The notes: generated by a model from the letters alone, not told the origin. A stretch of 64,000 nt of DNA from Sulfitobacter indolifex (GCF_022788655.1 NZ_CP084951.1:2480001-2544000), one strand, 5' to 3'. Positions 1 to 10,039 are shown, counted from the stretch's first letter. Program-made: numbers and translations.

Positions 1-579
1 ATCACCCTGCCCTTCGCTAAAGCTGTGGAAGATGTCCCCTTCCTCGGCCCGCTCTACGAAGAACTGATCTCAGGCCATTCAATCTTGGTCTACGCCGCCT
101 TCCTCGCTGTGCCGCTGACATGGTGGATCCTATTCCGCACGCGCTTTGGCCTGCGCCTGCGTGCCGTGGGCGAGAACCCTGCCGCCGTGGACACCGCTGG
201 CGTCTCGGTCGTCGGTCTGCGCTATGCGGCTGTCGGCATTGCCGGGCTGCTCTGCGGCGTGGCGGGGGCGTACCTCAGCACTGCGCTTCAGGCAGGCTTT
301 GTCAAAGACATGTCCGCAGGCCGGGGCTTCATCGCCCTCGCCGCATTAATCTTTGCCAAATGGCGCCCGTGGTACGCGCTTTGGGCCACCCTGCTCTTTG
401 GCCTCTTCGGCGCGCTGGAGACCCGGCCTGACGTGATCCAATCGGTCATTGGCATCAAGGTTCAAGGCCAGCTCTTGGGTGCACTGCCCTATCTGATGAC
501 GGTGGTGATCCTTGCAGGCTTCGTGGGCAAAGCGATCCCGCCCCGTGCGGGCGGCGAACCCTATGTGAAAGAACGCTGA
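1..579 (+). CDS. ABC transporter permease, nucleoside/BMP-type (5' truncated)
   Basis: The frame is open from the first base, so the start lies outside the window and about 192 C-terminal residues are seen. It is an inner-membrane permease subunit of the family that pairs with Bmp-type binding proteins. The family signature is visible as FGLRLRAVGENPAAVDTAGV, followed by several hydrophobic segments and a glycine-rich GRGFIALAALIF loop. It closely resembles the complete permease at 48396-49340, so the window holds two such importers. The usual partner genes would lie upstream, outside the window. Substrate (nucleoside or purine) is inferred from the family only. Confidence 0.85.
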   Translation: MTLPFAKAVEDVPFLGPLYEELISGHSILVYAAFLAVPLTWWILFRTRFGLRLRAVGENPAAVDTAGVSVVGLRYAAVGIAGLLCGVAGAYLSTALQAGFVKDMSAGRGFIALAALIFAKWRPWYALWATLLFGLFGALETRPDVIQSVIGIKVQGQLLGALPYLMTVVILAGFVGKAIPPRAGGEPYVKER

Positions 580-587
580 CAAACCTC

Positions 588-613
588 TCCAGCCCTTGCA
601 CCCGAGGGCTGGA
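588..613 (+). terminator. Hairpin after ABC permease
   Basis: A perfect 9-bp stem (TCCAGCCCT / AGGGCTGGA) with an 8-nt loop lies 8 nt after the permease stop. There is no clear T-run after it, so factor-independent termination is only likely. Confidence 0.5.
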
Positions 614-693
614 TCGGCGCAACATATTCTAAGGGTCGCATCACTGCGACACGCTATCTTGAATCGCGCAGCCGTTCAGGGCTAGGAAACGTC

Positions 694-1608
694 ATGCAAA
701 TCTACCTGCCCATCGCCGAAGTATCGGTTAACGCCTTTCTCCTTCTGGGATTGGGCGGGATCGTGGGCATCTTATCAGGCATGTTTGGCGTCGGCGGCGG
801 ATTTCTGATCACGCCGCTGCTCTTCTTTGTCGGCATCCCACCTGCCGTGGCCGTGGCCACCTCGACCAACCAGATCGTCGCGTCGTCTTTTTCGGCGCTG
901 CTGGCGCATCTGAAACGACGCACGGTAGATTTCCGAATGGGCTGGGTGCTGCTGGCCGGGGGTTTGATCGGCTCCGGCATCGGCATGTTCATCTTTAACT
1001 ACCTAAAGTCGCTCGGACAGGTCGATCTGCTGGTGACCCTTTGCTACGTGATATTTTTGGGCATCATCGGCGGGCTGATGTTCTTTGAATCGCTCCGCGC
1101 CATCCGCCGCAGCCGTAAGGGCGGGCGCGTGCAACGCAAAAAGCATTACTGGGTTCACGGTCTGCCATTCAAACTGCGTTTCCGCGTTTCGGGTCTTTAT
1201 ATCTCGGTGATCCCGCCCGTGTTGGTTGGCGCAGCGGTCGGGATGCTCTCGGCCATTATGGGCGTCGGCGGTGGCTTCATCATGGTGCCCGCGATGATCT
1301 ATCTGCTCGGCATGCCGACCAAGGTCGTGATTGGCACCTCGCTGTTGCAGATCATTTTCGTGACTGGCTTTACCACCATGCTGCACGCGACCACCAACCA
1401 GACGGTCGACATCGTGCTGGCGGTGCTGTTGCTGGTCGGCGGGGTGTTGGGCGCGCAGGTGGGCACGCGGATCGGCGTGCGGATGCAGGCCGAACAGCTG
1501 CGTATTTTGCTGGCGGTGCTGGTCCTCGCGGTCAGCGGCAAGCTGGCACTTGATCTGCTGTTGGAGCCGGCCGAGCTTTACTCCCTCAGCCCGGTGGCGG
1601 CAGAATGA
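694..1608 (+). CDS. TauE/SafE family sulfite/sulfonate exporter
   Basis: A 304-residue polytopic inner-membrane protein with the two-fold internal repeat of the TauE/SafE family: GVGGGFLITPLLF near the N-terminus and GVGGGFIMVPAMIYLLGM in the second half, separated by a basic cytoplasmic loop near residues 135-155. The family exports sulfite, sulfoacetate or other organosulfur anions, or acts as a related carrier. The stop overlaps the start of the next gene by ATGA. The neighbour is the TIGR02186 protein that accompanies this exporter in many alphaproteobacteria, so the two probably work as a pair. The exact substrate cannot be read from sequence. Confidence 0.85.
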   Translation: MQIYLPIAEVSVNAFLLLGLGGIVGILSGMFGVGGGFLITPLLFFVGIPPAVAVATSTNQIVASSFSALLAHLKRRTVDFRMGWVLLAGGLIGSGIGMFIFNYLKSLGQVDLLVTLCYVIFLGIIGGLMFFESLRAIRRSRKGGRVQRKKHYWVHGLPFKLRFRVSGLYISVIPPVLVGAAVGMLSAIMGVGGGFIMVPAMIYLLGMPTKVVIGTSLLQIIFVTGFTTMLHATTNQTVDIVLAVLLLVGGVLGAQVGTRIGVRMQAEQLRILLAVLVLAVSGKLALDLLLEPAELYSLSPVAAE

Positions 1609-2372
1609 TCCGCGCAGTTTTCGCATTCGTTGGCCTGTTGTTCACAGCTCTCACCGCCACGGCGGAAGAGGAGATCGTGCTGGGCCTCAGTCAGGCCGAA
1701 GTCTCCATCACCACCAATTTCGACGGCTCAGAGATCCTCGTCTACGGCGCTGTCAAACGTGAAACCCCGATCCCCGAAGGCGCGCCGCTTGAGGTTGTGG
1801 TCACCGTCTCCGGCCCCTCAATGCCGATCATGGTACGGCGCAAGGAGCGGCGGTTTGGCATCTGGGTCAACGTGGACGCTGTCGAGGTCGACCGCGCGCC
1901 GAGCTTCTATGCGGTGGTCACCTCTGGCCCGCTGTCCGAAGTGCTAAAACGCATCGAAGACCTGCGCCACCGCATCTCCATCCCCCGCGCCATCCGCTCG
2001 GTCGGGGCCCCGATGGAGATCGAAAACCCGGTTAAATTCACCGAAGCCCTAATCCGCGTGCGCACGGCTTCGAACCTTTACCAAGTCATCGAAGACGGCG
2101 TGAAGGTTGACGAACAGACCCTCTTCCGCGCCGCCGTTGCCCTGCCTGCCTCCCTCACCGAAGGCGCCTATGACACGCGCATCTTCTTGACCCGTGGCGG
2201 CGATGTGGTCGCGCAATATGAGACGGTGATCGACGTGCGCAAGGTCGGGATGGAACGGTGGCTGTTCAACCTCGCCCACGAACAAGCGTTTATCTACGGG
2301 CTGCTGTCGCTGTTTATCGCCGTTTCGGCGGGCTGGGTTGCCTCTGCCGTCTTCGGATTACTGCGCCGCTAA
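1605..2372 (+). CDS. TIGR02186 family membrane-anchored periplasmic protein
   Basis: A 255-residue protein with an N-terminal signal peptide (hydrophobic stretch ending near ATAEEE), a beta-rich periplasmic domain, and a C-terminal membrane helix around residues 230-252 with a basic end (GLLRR). This matches the TIGR02186 family, found next to TauE/SafE exporters in alphaproteobacteria. No enzymatic motif is visible. It is translationally coupled to the exporter by a 4-base overlap, and its 3' end overlaps the convergent helicase gene by 4 bases. A role as an accessory or sensing subunit of the exporter is inference. Confidence 0.75.
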   Translation: MIRAVFAFVGLLFTALTATAEEEIVLGLSQAEVSITTNFDGSEILVYGAVKRETPIPEGAPLEVVVTVSGPSMPIMVRRKERRFGIWVNVDAVEVDRAPSFYAVVTSGPLSEVLKRIEDLRHRISIPRAIRSVGAPMEIENPVKFTEALIRVRTASNLYQVIEDGVKVDEQTLFRAAVALPASLTEGAYDTRIFLTRGGDVVAQYETVIDVRKVGMERWLFNLAHEQAFIYGLLSLFIAVSAGWVASAVFGLLRR

Positions 2373-3907
2373 GCCGCGCCGTCCTCGGTTGCTTCCAGCG
2401 TCAAGGCCGCAGCCGGAGCGGCGCGCAGATCATCGACGCGCAGCGGCCCAGATGGTTTGCTAAGCCGATTGCGCACCACCCAGATCAGACGCTCCTGCGC
2501 GCGGGTGATGGCAACATAGGCAAGGCGTTTCCACAGCGGTTGCCCGGCCTCACTTCGCCCCATACGCGCGGCAGCATAAAGATCGGGCGCAAAGACCTGC
2601 ACGCTTTCCCATTGGCTGCCCTGCGCCTTATGGATCGTCACAGCAGCGCCGTGCAGAAAGGTTGCCCCCATGCGTGCGGCGAAGGGGATAAAGGGCTCTT
2701 CCTCATCCGGTTTTTCAATCTTCACGATCGACGCGGCACTCACCTGCGGGTCTTCGGCACCGAGGACGTGCAGTCGGCTGAACCCCGGCTTGCGCCCCTC
2801 GCCCAGATAAACCACCTGCGCGCCTTTGATCAGACCGCGCGCCTCTAGGTCGAGGCGTTTTTTGCGGTGTTTCAGCGGCAGTTCGATCCCGTCGCAGATC
2901 AGCGGCTCCCCGGCCAGCAGCGCATCTTCGGGCGCGCCGTGGACCGCGCGGAAGGCGTTGATCAGCCGGATACGCGTCGCATTGCGCCAGACCAGCACCG
3001 GGCTGCGCGCCATTAGATCAACCTCAACCCGCTGGCCCCAGACCACCCGGTCATCTTTGCGCGCGGCGTCTTCGATCATCCGCTCAAAGTCATGAAACTC
3101 AAGCTGAGGATCGGCCAGCGCATGGGCCAGATCGAGGATCGGGTTGTCCGCTTGCTGCCGGTGGATGCGGTTAAGGTTCAGCACCCGTTTCTCGGGCAGC
3201 TTCTCAAATACCATCGTGCCCGACTGCCCGACCGGGGCCAACTGCGCAGGATCGCCGAACAGCAGCAGCGTCGGGAAAATCTCTTTCAGGTCTTCGAACT
3301 GCTTGTCATCCAGCATCGAGCTTTCGTCGACAAATCCGATATCTAGCGGGTCTTCGCGGCGCTTCCACCCGGTGATGAAATCACTGCCGCGCAAGCCCGC
3401 TGCCGCCAAGGCGCCCGGCACAGATTTGTTGTTTGCGAAAAACGCGGCAGCTCGGTCAAGGGCGATATCGCTAAGTCCCTCAATGTTAGGTTTCTCACCG
3501 TTCCCGGTCAGCCATTCGGCGATGTGCTCGTATTCGGGGTGGTAAACCGGTGTGTAGAGAATGCGGTGGATCGTCGTCGCAGGCACGCCGCGCAAGCGCA
3601 GCACGCTTGCTGCTTTGTTCGTCGGCGCAAGGATCGCCAGCGTGCGTTTCTCACGCTTCTTGCGCGATTCATAATCGCCCGAAACGATGTCCACGCCCGC
3701 CGCTTCCAAAGCGCGGTAAAGCTCGGCCAGCAGCAGCGTTTTGCCCGATCCGGCCTTGCCCGTCACCGCCATCACCTGATCCGGCCCGCCTGCAGGCGGC
3801 ATCAACAATGAATCGTCCAGATCAATGCCCGCAGAGCGCAGCATTTCAGCCACCTTATCATGGGCGGCGGCTTGGTCTTCGGAATAGGTGAGCGCGGTAG
3901 ATGTCAT
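2369..3907 (-). CDS. RecD-like superfamily 1 DNA helicase/AAA ATPase
   Basis: A 512-residue SF1 helicase. Walker A is TGKAGSGKTLLLAELYRAL near residue 50, the DE-type Walker B is VDESSMLDD, motif III/IV is represented by LNRIHRQ, and the C-terminal UvrD-like half has TIHKAQGSQWESV and YVAITRAQERLIWV. It is much shorter than RecD of RecBCD, and no recB or recC lies nearby, so it is a stand-alone RecD-like/PIF1-type helicase acting on DNA ends, forks or conjugation-like substrates. It is convergent with the TIGR02186 gene, with 4 bases of overlap. Confidence 0.85.
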   Translation of the reverse strand: MTSTALTYSEDQAAAHDKVAEMLRSAGIDLDDSLLMPPAGGPDQVMAVTGKAGSGKTLLLAELYRALEAAGVDIVSGDYESRKKREKRTLAILAPTNKAASVLRLRGVPATTIHRILYTPVYHPEYEHIAEWLTGNGEKPNIEGLSDIALDRAAAFFANNKSVPGALAAAGLRGSDFITGWKRREDPLDIGFVDESSMLDDKQFEDLKEIFPTLLLFGDPAQLAPVGQSGTMVFEKLPEKRVLNLNRIHRQQADNPILDLAHALADPQLEFHDFERMIEDAARKDDRVVWGQRVEVDLMARSPVLVWRNATRIRLINAFRAVHGAPEDALLAGEPLICDGIELPLKHRKKRLDLEARGLIKGAQVVYLGEGRKPGFSRLHVLGAEDPQVSAASIVKIEKPDEEEPFIPFAARMGATFLHGAAVTIHKAQGSQWESVQVFAPDLYAAARMGRSEAGQPLWKRLAYVAITRAQERLIWVVRNRLSKPSGPLRVDDLRAAPAAALTLEATEDGAA

Positions 3908-3987
3908 TGGGCGACCCTAATTGAGCCCCGCGCCGGGGGCCAGATGGCTTCGCCCTGCCCGCTCGTGATTCCGCGCAAATATCCTGC

Positions 3988-4707
3988 TCAGACGACGATC
4001 AATCCCCGGCTTAGCGCCCGCGCGACGGCATGGGTCGTGTTTGAGGCACCCAATTTGAACCGAGCGCTTTCCACATAGGCGCGCAGCGTGTGTTCCGAGA
4101 TTGATAACCGCTGAGCCACCTGCGCGCGGTTATAGCCCACCGCCAATAGCGTCATTGCGTCCACCTCGCGGGGGGACAACGCCTGCACCGCCCCCGGCCT
4201 GCGGTTCGGCGCAAGCGCGAGCGCTTTTTCGTTGAAACAATGTGCCGCCCAGATCAAATCGCGCCGGTGCCGGGCGGTGAAACTTGACCAAAGGGCATCG
4301 GTGCAGCTGTGGTTTGTCGTAAACAGCGCAAACTGCCCATGCGGCCCGCGTACAGGCACCGAAAACCCTTGATTGCCCACGCCATGATCCGATGCGTCCC
4401 GGCGGAATTTTCGCGCCGCCCGCGAGGTCCAATCTAGGTCTTTCCAATCCACCGGCTCAAACCGGCGATAGCAGCCGCTGACCACCGGATCGATGCGCAG
4501 GTAGTTGTGTTCGTGGTACCGATCAGACCAGAGCGCCCCATAGGTGCCGCAGCCATACTGTTCGCCCGCCGTGTCAATCCAATGATAGACAACATGCAAA
4601 ATGCCATAGTGGTCGCGCAGGGCTTCGCTTACCTGCCCAAGCGCGGCCTGCCCATCAGCCTGAGCCAGCCTTTCCCAAATCTGTTCCAGATGCGGCTCTA
4701 TTTTCAT
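3988..4707 (-). CDS. LuxR-type transcriptional regulator with autoinducer-binding domain
   Basis: A 239-residue regulator from the ATG at 4707 (an upstream in-frame start at 4758 would add 17 residues that look non-conserved). The N-terminal half has the autoinducer-binding pattern, including YGALWSDRYHEHNYLRIDPV with the W-x3-Y and D-P positions of LuxR proteins. The C-terminal helix-turn-helix is of GerE type (LSPREVDAMTLLAVGYNRAQ, then SEHTLRAYVESARFKLGA). No luxI-like synthase is in this window, so locally it looks like a solo or distantly paired receptor for an acyl-homoserine lactone or similar signal. Its start lies inside the small gene at 4655-4861, and a CtrA-type box sits upstream of both. 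Confidence 0.85.
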   Translation of the reverse strand: MKIEPHLEQIWERLAQADGQAALGQVSEALRDHYGILHVVYHWIDTAGEQYGCGTYGALWSDRYHEHNYLRIDPVVSGCYRRFEPVDWKDLDWTSRAARKFRRDASDHGVGNQGFSVPVRGPHGQFALFTTNHSCTDALWSSFTARHRRDLIWAAHCFNEKALALAPNRRPGAVQALSPREVDAMTLLAVGYNRAQVAQRLSISEHTLRAYVESARFKLGASNTTHAVARALSRGLIVV

Positions 4708-4861
4708 GCGGCCTGCCTGCGATCCTCTCGCGCTGCGCGGACATTTCAGCCAGAGCAATAAGCGCCGCGTCGTCCAACTGCTCCGCCGTGCGGGGCAGAT
4801 GGTTTGCCGTAGCGAAAGCCCTAAGATCGGCCAATACGTCCAATATCCAATCGTCTTGCAT
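4655..4861 (-). CDS. Small protein leader overlapping the luxR-type gene
   Basis: A 68-residue acidic protein (MQDDWILDVLADLRAFATAN...) with a regular amphipathic pattern at its N-terminus. It starts 21-35 bases downstream of a TTAA-N7-TTAAC box and its 3' end overlaps the luxR-type start by 53 bases in another frame, which suggests translational coupling. Short proteins of this look occur upstream of LuxR-type genes in roseobacters as far as I recall. The last ~20 residues are compositionally different because they are constrained by the overlapping gene. Function unknown; partner or modulator of the regulator is a guess. Confidence 0.6.
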   Translation of the reverse strand: MQDDWILDVLADLRAFATANHLPRTAEQLDDAALIALAEMSAQRERIAGRPHENRAASGTDLGKAGSG

Positions 4862-4880
4862 GAGCGTCGCCCGGTTTTAG

Positions 4881-4896
4881 TTAATGGCAGATTAAT
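4881..4896 (-). promoter_or_regulatory. CtrA-type box TTAA-N7-TTAAC
   Basis: Read on the gene strand the sequence is TTAATCTGCCATTAAC, a perfect match to the alphaproteobacterial CtrA consensus TTAA-N7-TTAAC, ending about 20 bases before the start of the small leader gene. CtrA controls motility, cell-cycle and quorum-sensing-linked genes in this group. Binding is not shown by the sequence alone. Confidence 0.6.
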
Positions 4897-5001
4897 ACAA
4901 CCATAGCATGTACGTGATTTCGCACCATCCGCGCATTTTACCCCCCCTTAAATGGCGGGGCCGGCTGCGCCTAAGCCTCTGCTTCCCCTGAGGGGCAAAC
5001 G

Positions 5002-5031
5002 AAAACCCCCGCAGCCAAGGCCACGGGGGTT
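5002..5031 (-). terminator. Terminator of ccr
   Basis: An 8-bp perfect stem (AACCCCCG / CGGGGGTT) followed on the minus strand by TTTTC lies 25 bases beyond the ccr stop. Confidence 0.7.
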
Positions 5032-5055
5032 CCTAATTTCGTCAATGGGTCAGGC

Positions 5056-6336
<1,281 letters not shown>

Positions 6337-6461
6337 GTGGGCCTCCTGCCGGTGATCGGTGTCTACAAAGTCTGTGCCGCACTGCAGAATCGCGGCGGCT
6401 CCCCTTTGGAATATGATCCGCCGCGCAACATTGCAACCCCTACAAGTCTACTTTTGTAATT

Positions 6462-7859
6462 TTATGACCCAGCGGTTGCAGCATTTTGCGCCGCAGGTGC
6501 AGCATCCCCGTTGGTGAAATGCGCAATAGAATTCGCATAGAACGCCAAAACCGGCTCCTGCCCTGCCACCACTTGCAGCCCATGCTCAGTCTCAAAAATG
6601 ACGCCGCGTTTTTTCAGCCGGGCAGCGGCACGGGCAACACGGTCAGGCAGAACATCAGGTTTCGGCACGCGGTTGCGTACTGGCATCTGCTGCAGCGTGG
6701 CCTCTACTTTCGCAAGCAGATCGGCGTGATTTAACGGCGCGGATTCCTGCAACATCACCCGCGCGATCAGGGGCACGGTCAGCACCGGCATCGCCTGCGC
6801 GATCCGGTCCATCAATATTTCAGAAAGCTCAGTGACCGACACATCCGCGCCCGCGCGTCGCAAGGACAGCGGATCGCCAAAAGTCACCGCAGCGGTGCCA
6901 AACCGCGTGTCATGCCCACGCATCCGCCGCCACATCTTGCGCAGGACGAACCCCACAATCACCGTGATCCGCGCGCCAAAGCGTCGGTCGCCCCGCTGCC
7001 CGGCGGCGATCAACACGCGGTCTTCCAGCACCCGGTCATAGTTAATCGCAACAGGTACAAAGATGATGTCGCGCTCGCCTTCGGGGTCGAACCCTTCCAC
7101 CACATAAGACAGCAACCCCACCTTGGGCGGCTGCAACGCGCCGGTCAAGCTGAGCCCCCCTTCGGGATAAAACGCCTGCGTCACACCGCCAGCCGTGGCC
7201 ATCTGCACATAGCGTGCCAACACCTTACGATAGAGCGCCCCGCGCGATCGCCGCCGGATAAAGTAAGCGCCCAAAGAGCGGATCAAAATGCTCAGCGGCC
7301 AGACCCGCGCCCATTCCCCCACCGCATAGCTCAGCGCCGAAGAGCGGGCCGCGAGATAGGTCACCAGCATGTAATCCATGTTCGAGCGGTGGTTCATCAC
7401 GAAAACCACCGTCGCGTCGCGCGGCAGAGCGGCAAAAGTCGTCTCGTTGCTCTCTGCCGTTTCGATCCGGTAAACCGCATTGGCCAAAAGCCGCGCCAGC
7501 CGGATGCCAAAGCTAAAATAGGCAAATGCCGAAAAGCGCGGCACGATCTCACGGGCGTATTCGCGGGCTTTTTGAAAGGCGACGTTCTCCGGCACGCCAT
7601 TGCTGCGGGCGTAGTTTACGATCTCTTGGCTGACCTCCGGATCATAGATCAACCGCTGGATCATATCGTGCCGCCGCGCCAGCTTGAACGGCTCAATGGG
7701 TCGGGTCAGCCGTTTGTTCAACCGCGCCACCGCGCGCTCCAGCCGCCGGCGAAAGAACCAGCGCACCGAAGGCAACAGAAAGTGGCTCAGCGCCGTGACG
7801 GCTGCGAAAACCACGATGAGGATGAACAGCCAAAGGGGCAATTGCACGGTCTGCGTCAT
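6462..7859 (-). CDS. Glycerol-3-phosphate/lysophosphatidate acyltransferase family protein
   Basis: A 465-residue protein with an N-terminal membrane helix (residues about 8-28) and a PlsC/PlsB-type acyltransferase domain: FVMNHRSNMDYMLVTYLAA carries the H-x4-D catalytic motif, and FYPEGGLSLTG is the expected substrate motif. It probably acylates glycerol-3-phosphate or a lysophospholipid at the inner membrane. It lies upstream of ccr on the same strand with a 125-base gap, and is divergent from ecm. A Glu/Ala-rich C-terminus carries no recognised domain. Confidence 0.8.
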   Translation of the reverse strand: MTQTVQLPLWLFILIVVFAAVTALSHFLLPSVRWFFRRRLERAVARLNKRLTRPIEPFKLARRHDMIQRLIYDPEVSQEIVNYARSNGVPENVAFQKAREYAREIVPRFSAFAYFSFGIRLARLLANAVYRIETAESNETTFAALPRDATVVFVMNHRSNMDYMLVTYLAARSSALSYAVGEWARVWPLSILIRSLGAYFIRRRSRGALYRKVLARYVQMATAGGVTQAFYPEGGLSLTGALQPPKVGLLSYVVEGFDPEGERDIIFVPVAINYDRVLEDRVLIAAGQRGDRRFGARITVIVGFVLRKMWRRMRGHDTRFGTAAVTFGDPLSLRRAGADVSVTELSEILMDRIAQAMPVLTVPLIARVMLQESAPLNHADLLAKVEATLQQMPVRNRVPKPDVLPDRVARAAARLKKRGVIFETEHGLQVVAGQEPVLAFYANSIAHFTNGDAAPAAQNAATAGS

Positions 7860-7889
7860 GGCTTAACCCTTACAGCGCGGGGCTGAGAG

Positions 7890-7970
7890 AACAATATGTA
7901 TCTGTTTCTGCATGCGCCGCAGCGGCACAGGTGATGCCGCAACGCAGCGAATTGACAGCGGCATATTGTT
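7890..7970. promoter_or_regulatory. Divergent promoter region with 9-bp inverted repeat
   Basis: Perfect inverted halves AACAATATG (7890-7898) and CATATTGTT (7962-7970) flank the interval between the acyltransferase and ecm starts. The downstream half sits inside a possible sigma-70 promoter. A looping or paired operator is possible; the regulator is unknown. Confidence 0.35.
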
Positions 7971-7981
7971 TCCCCTATCAA
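7952..7981 (+). promoter_or_regulatory. Candidate sigma-70 promoter of ecm
   Basis: A perfect TTGACA (7952-7957) is followed after 18 bases by TATCAA (7976-7981), about 46 bases before the ecm start codon. Confidence 0.45.
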
Positions 7982-8026
7982 CGGTGTAACGCAACTTTAT
8001 TGCCAAACCGATTCAAGAGGCCCCCG

Positions 8027-9994
8027 ATGACGCAACCGCAGAAAGACCGCCCCTGGCTCATTCGTACCTATGCGGGCCATTCCACCGCCGCTGCATCCAA
8101 CGCGCTCTACCGCTCGAATCTTGAACGCGGTCAAACTGGCCTGTCGGTTGCTTTCGATCTGCCAACCCAAACGGGCTATGACAGCGACCATGTGTTGAGC
8201 CGCGGAGAGGTTGGCAAAGTCGGCGTGCCGGTAAACCATCTTGGCGATATGCGCGCGCTATTTGACGGAATTCCACTTGAGCAGATGAATACGTCTATGA
8301 CGATCAATGCGACGGCCCCTTGGCTGCTGGCGCTTTATATCGCCGTGGCCGAGGAACAGGGCGCGGATGTCACGGCCCTACAAGGCACAGTGCAAAACGA
8401 TCTGATAAAAGAATACCTCAGCCGGGGCACCTATATCTGCCCGCCCGCACCGTCGCTCAAGATGATCGCGGATGTGGCCGAGTATTGTTATAAGAACGTG
8501 CCGAAATGGAACCCGATGAACGTCTGTTCCTATCACCTGCAAGAGGCCGGCGCGACGCCAGAGCAGGAATTGGCATTCGCTCTCGCCACCGCCACTGCCG
8601 TGCTTGACGCACTAAAGCCCCGTGTCCCTGCCGAAGATTTTCCACAATTGGTGGGGCGTATTTCCTTTTTCGTGAACGCCGGCATCCGCTTTGTCACAGA
8701 GATGTGCAAAATGCGTGCTTTCGTAGACCTTTGGGACGAAATCTGCCGTGAGCGTTATGGCGTGGAAGATCCGAAATTTCGCCGTTTCCGCTATGGGGTG
8801 CAGGTCAATTCGCTTGGCCTGACCGAACAACAGCCCGAAAATAACGTTTACCGTATTCTCATTGAAATGCTGGCTGTGACGCTTTCGAAAAAGGCCCGCG
8901 CCCGTGCCGTGCAATTGCCCGCATGGAACGAAGCGCTCGGCCTGCCCCGGCCCTGGGACCAGCAATGGTCAATGCGCATGCAACAGATCATGGCCCATGA
9001 AACCGACCTGTTGGAATTCGACGATCTTTTCGATGGCAACCCAGCGGTCGATGCCAAGGTCGAATTACTTAAAGAAGGCGCGCGCGCCGAATTGGCGAAC
9101 TTGGACGGAATGGGCGGTGCCATTTCCGCGATTGACTACATGAAAGGCCGTCTGGTCGAAAGCAACGCCGACCGCCTACGCCGGATTGAAAGCGGTGAAA
9201 CGATCGTGGTTGGTGTTAATAAATGGCAGCAGGGTGCCCCCTCTCCATTGATGACCGGCGCCGGGGATATCATGCAATCCGATCCGGGGGCTGAGGCCGA
9301 TCAGCTGGCCCGTCTTGAGGCATGGCGCGGGGCGCGGGATGAGGGTGCGGTCAAACAGGCGCTGGCCGATCTGCGCGCCGCAGCCAGTGCGGGCGACAAT
9401 ATCATGCCTGCGTCTATCACCGCGGCCAAAGCCGGTGTCACCACAGGTGAATGGGCCGCACAGATGCGCGCCGTTCACGGAGAATACCGTGGACCAACAG
9501 GGGTTTCCGCAGGTCAGTCCAACAGAACCGAAGGGTTGGAAGATTTGCGCGACGCCGTAGATGCCGTCAGCGATCGTTTGGGTCGCAGGCTTAAGTTCCT
9601 TGTCGGCAAACCGGGGCTTGATGGCCATTCCAACGGGGCCGAACAAATCGCCGTGCGCGCCCGCGATTGCGGCATGGACATCAGCTATGAAGGCATCCGC
9701 CTCACCCCTGCAGAAATTGTTGAAGCGGCCCAAGCAGAAGAGGCCCATGTGGTCGGTCTTTCAATTCTTTCTGGCTCGCATGTGCCGCTGGTCGAAGACC
9801 TGATGAAACGTATGCGCGACGCCGGGCTAAACCATATCCCGGTTATCGTCGGCGGTATTATTCCCGAAGCCGATGCAATCCGTTTGCGGGCCGCCGGGGT
9901 GGCGCAGGTTTATACGCCAAAGGACTTTGAATTGAACGTCATTATGAACGATATCATAACGCTCGCAGACCCTGCCGCAGTTGCCGCCGAGTGA
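8027..9994 (+). CDS. ecm: Ethylmalonyl-CoA mutase
   Basis: A 655-residue coenzyme B12-dependent mutase converting ethylmalonyl-CoA to methylsuccinyl-CoA. I place the start at 8027 (MTQPQKDRPWLIRTYAGHST), 6 bases after AGAGG; the 32 residues that could be added upstream look non-coding. The methylmalonyl-CoA mutase-like barrel covers about residues 1-500 (LPTQTGYDSDHVLSRGEVGK, PPAPSLKMIADV). The C-terminal B12 domain has the lower-ligand motif PGLDGHSNGAEQ (D-x-H-x2-G), SILSGSH and VPVIVGGIIP. Large and B12 domains are fused in one chain, as in known Ecm. Methylmalonyl-CoA mutase is the alternative, but the neighbouring ccr, mch and mcl2 genes favour Ecm. Confidence 0.93.
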   Translation: MTQPQKDRPWLIRTYAGHSTAAASNALYRSNLERGQTGLSVAFDLPTQTGYDSDHVLSRGEVGKVGVPVNHLGDMRALFDGIPLEQMNTSMTINATAPWLLALYIAVAEEQGADVTALQGTVQNDLIKEYLSRGTYICPPAPSLKMIADVAEYCYKNVPKWNPMNVCSYHLQEAGATPEQELAFALATATAVLDALKPRVPAEDFPQLVGRISFFVNAGIRFVTEMCKMRAFVDLWDEICRERYGVEDPKFRRFRYGVQVNSLGLTEQQPENNVYRILIEMLAVTLSKKARARAVQLPAWNEALGLPRPWDQQWSMRMQQIMAHETDLLEFDDLFDGNPAVDAKVELLKEGARAELANLDGMGGAISAIDYMKGRLVESNADRLRRIESGETIVVGVNKWQQGAPSPLMTGAGDIMQSDPGAEADQLARLEAWRGARDEGAVKQALADLRAAASAGDNIMPASITAAKAGVTTGEWAAQMRAVHGEYRGPTGVSAGQSNRTEGLEDLRDAVDAVSDRLGRRLKFLVGKPGLDGHSNGAEQIAVRARDCGMDISYEGIRLTPAEIVEAAQAEEAHVVGLSILSGSHVPLVEDLMKRMRDAGLNHIPVIVGGIIPEADAIRLRAAGVAQVYTPKDFELNVIMNDIITLADPAAVAAE

Positions 9995-10033
9995 GTTGAC
10001 ACAAAAATTTTCGTGCAATTAACTATTTCGCTC

Positions 10034-10039
10034 TATAAT
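10034..10039 (+). promoter_or_regulatory. Candidate -10 box of the H-NS-like gene
   Basis: A perfect TATAAT lies 39 bases before the start codon of the H-NS-like gene in an AT-rich stretch. No good -35 is present at 16-18 bases; the TTGACA at 9996-10001 is 32 bases away and too far. Confidence 0.4.

Noticed and set aside
4708..4758. Upstream start for the LuxR-type gene (17 extra residues)
   Set aside because: The extension reads as the shadow of the overlapping small gene, and known LuxR proteins begin close to the chosen ATG.
7931..8026. Upstream start for ecm (32 extra residues)
   Set aside because: The extension includes the candidate promoter and lacks similarity to Ecm N-termini; AGAGG is correctly placed for 8027.
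9996..10039. TTGACA ... TATAAT as a promoter of the H-NS-like gene
   Set aside because: The two boxes are 32 bases apart, too far for sigma-70; only the -10 is kept as a candidate.
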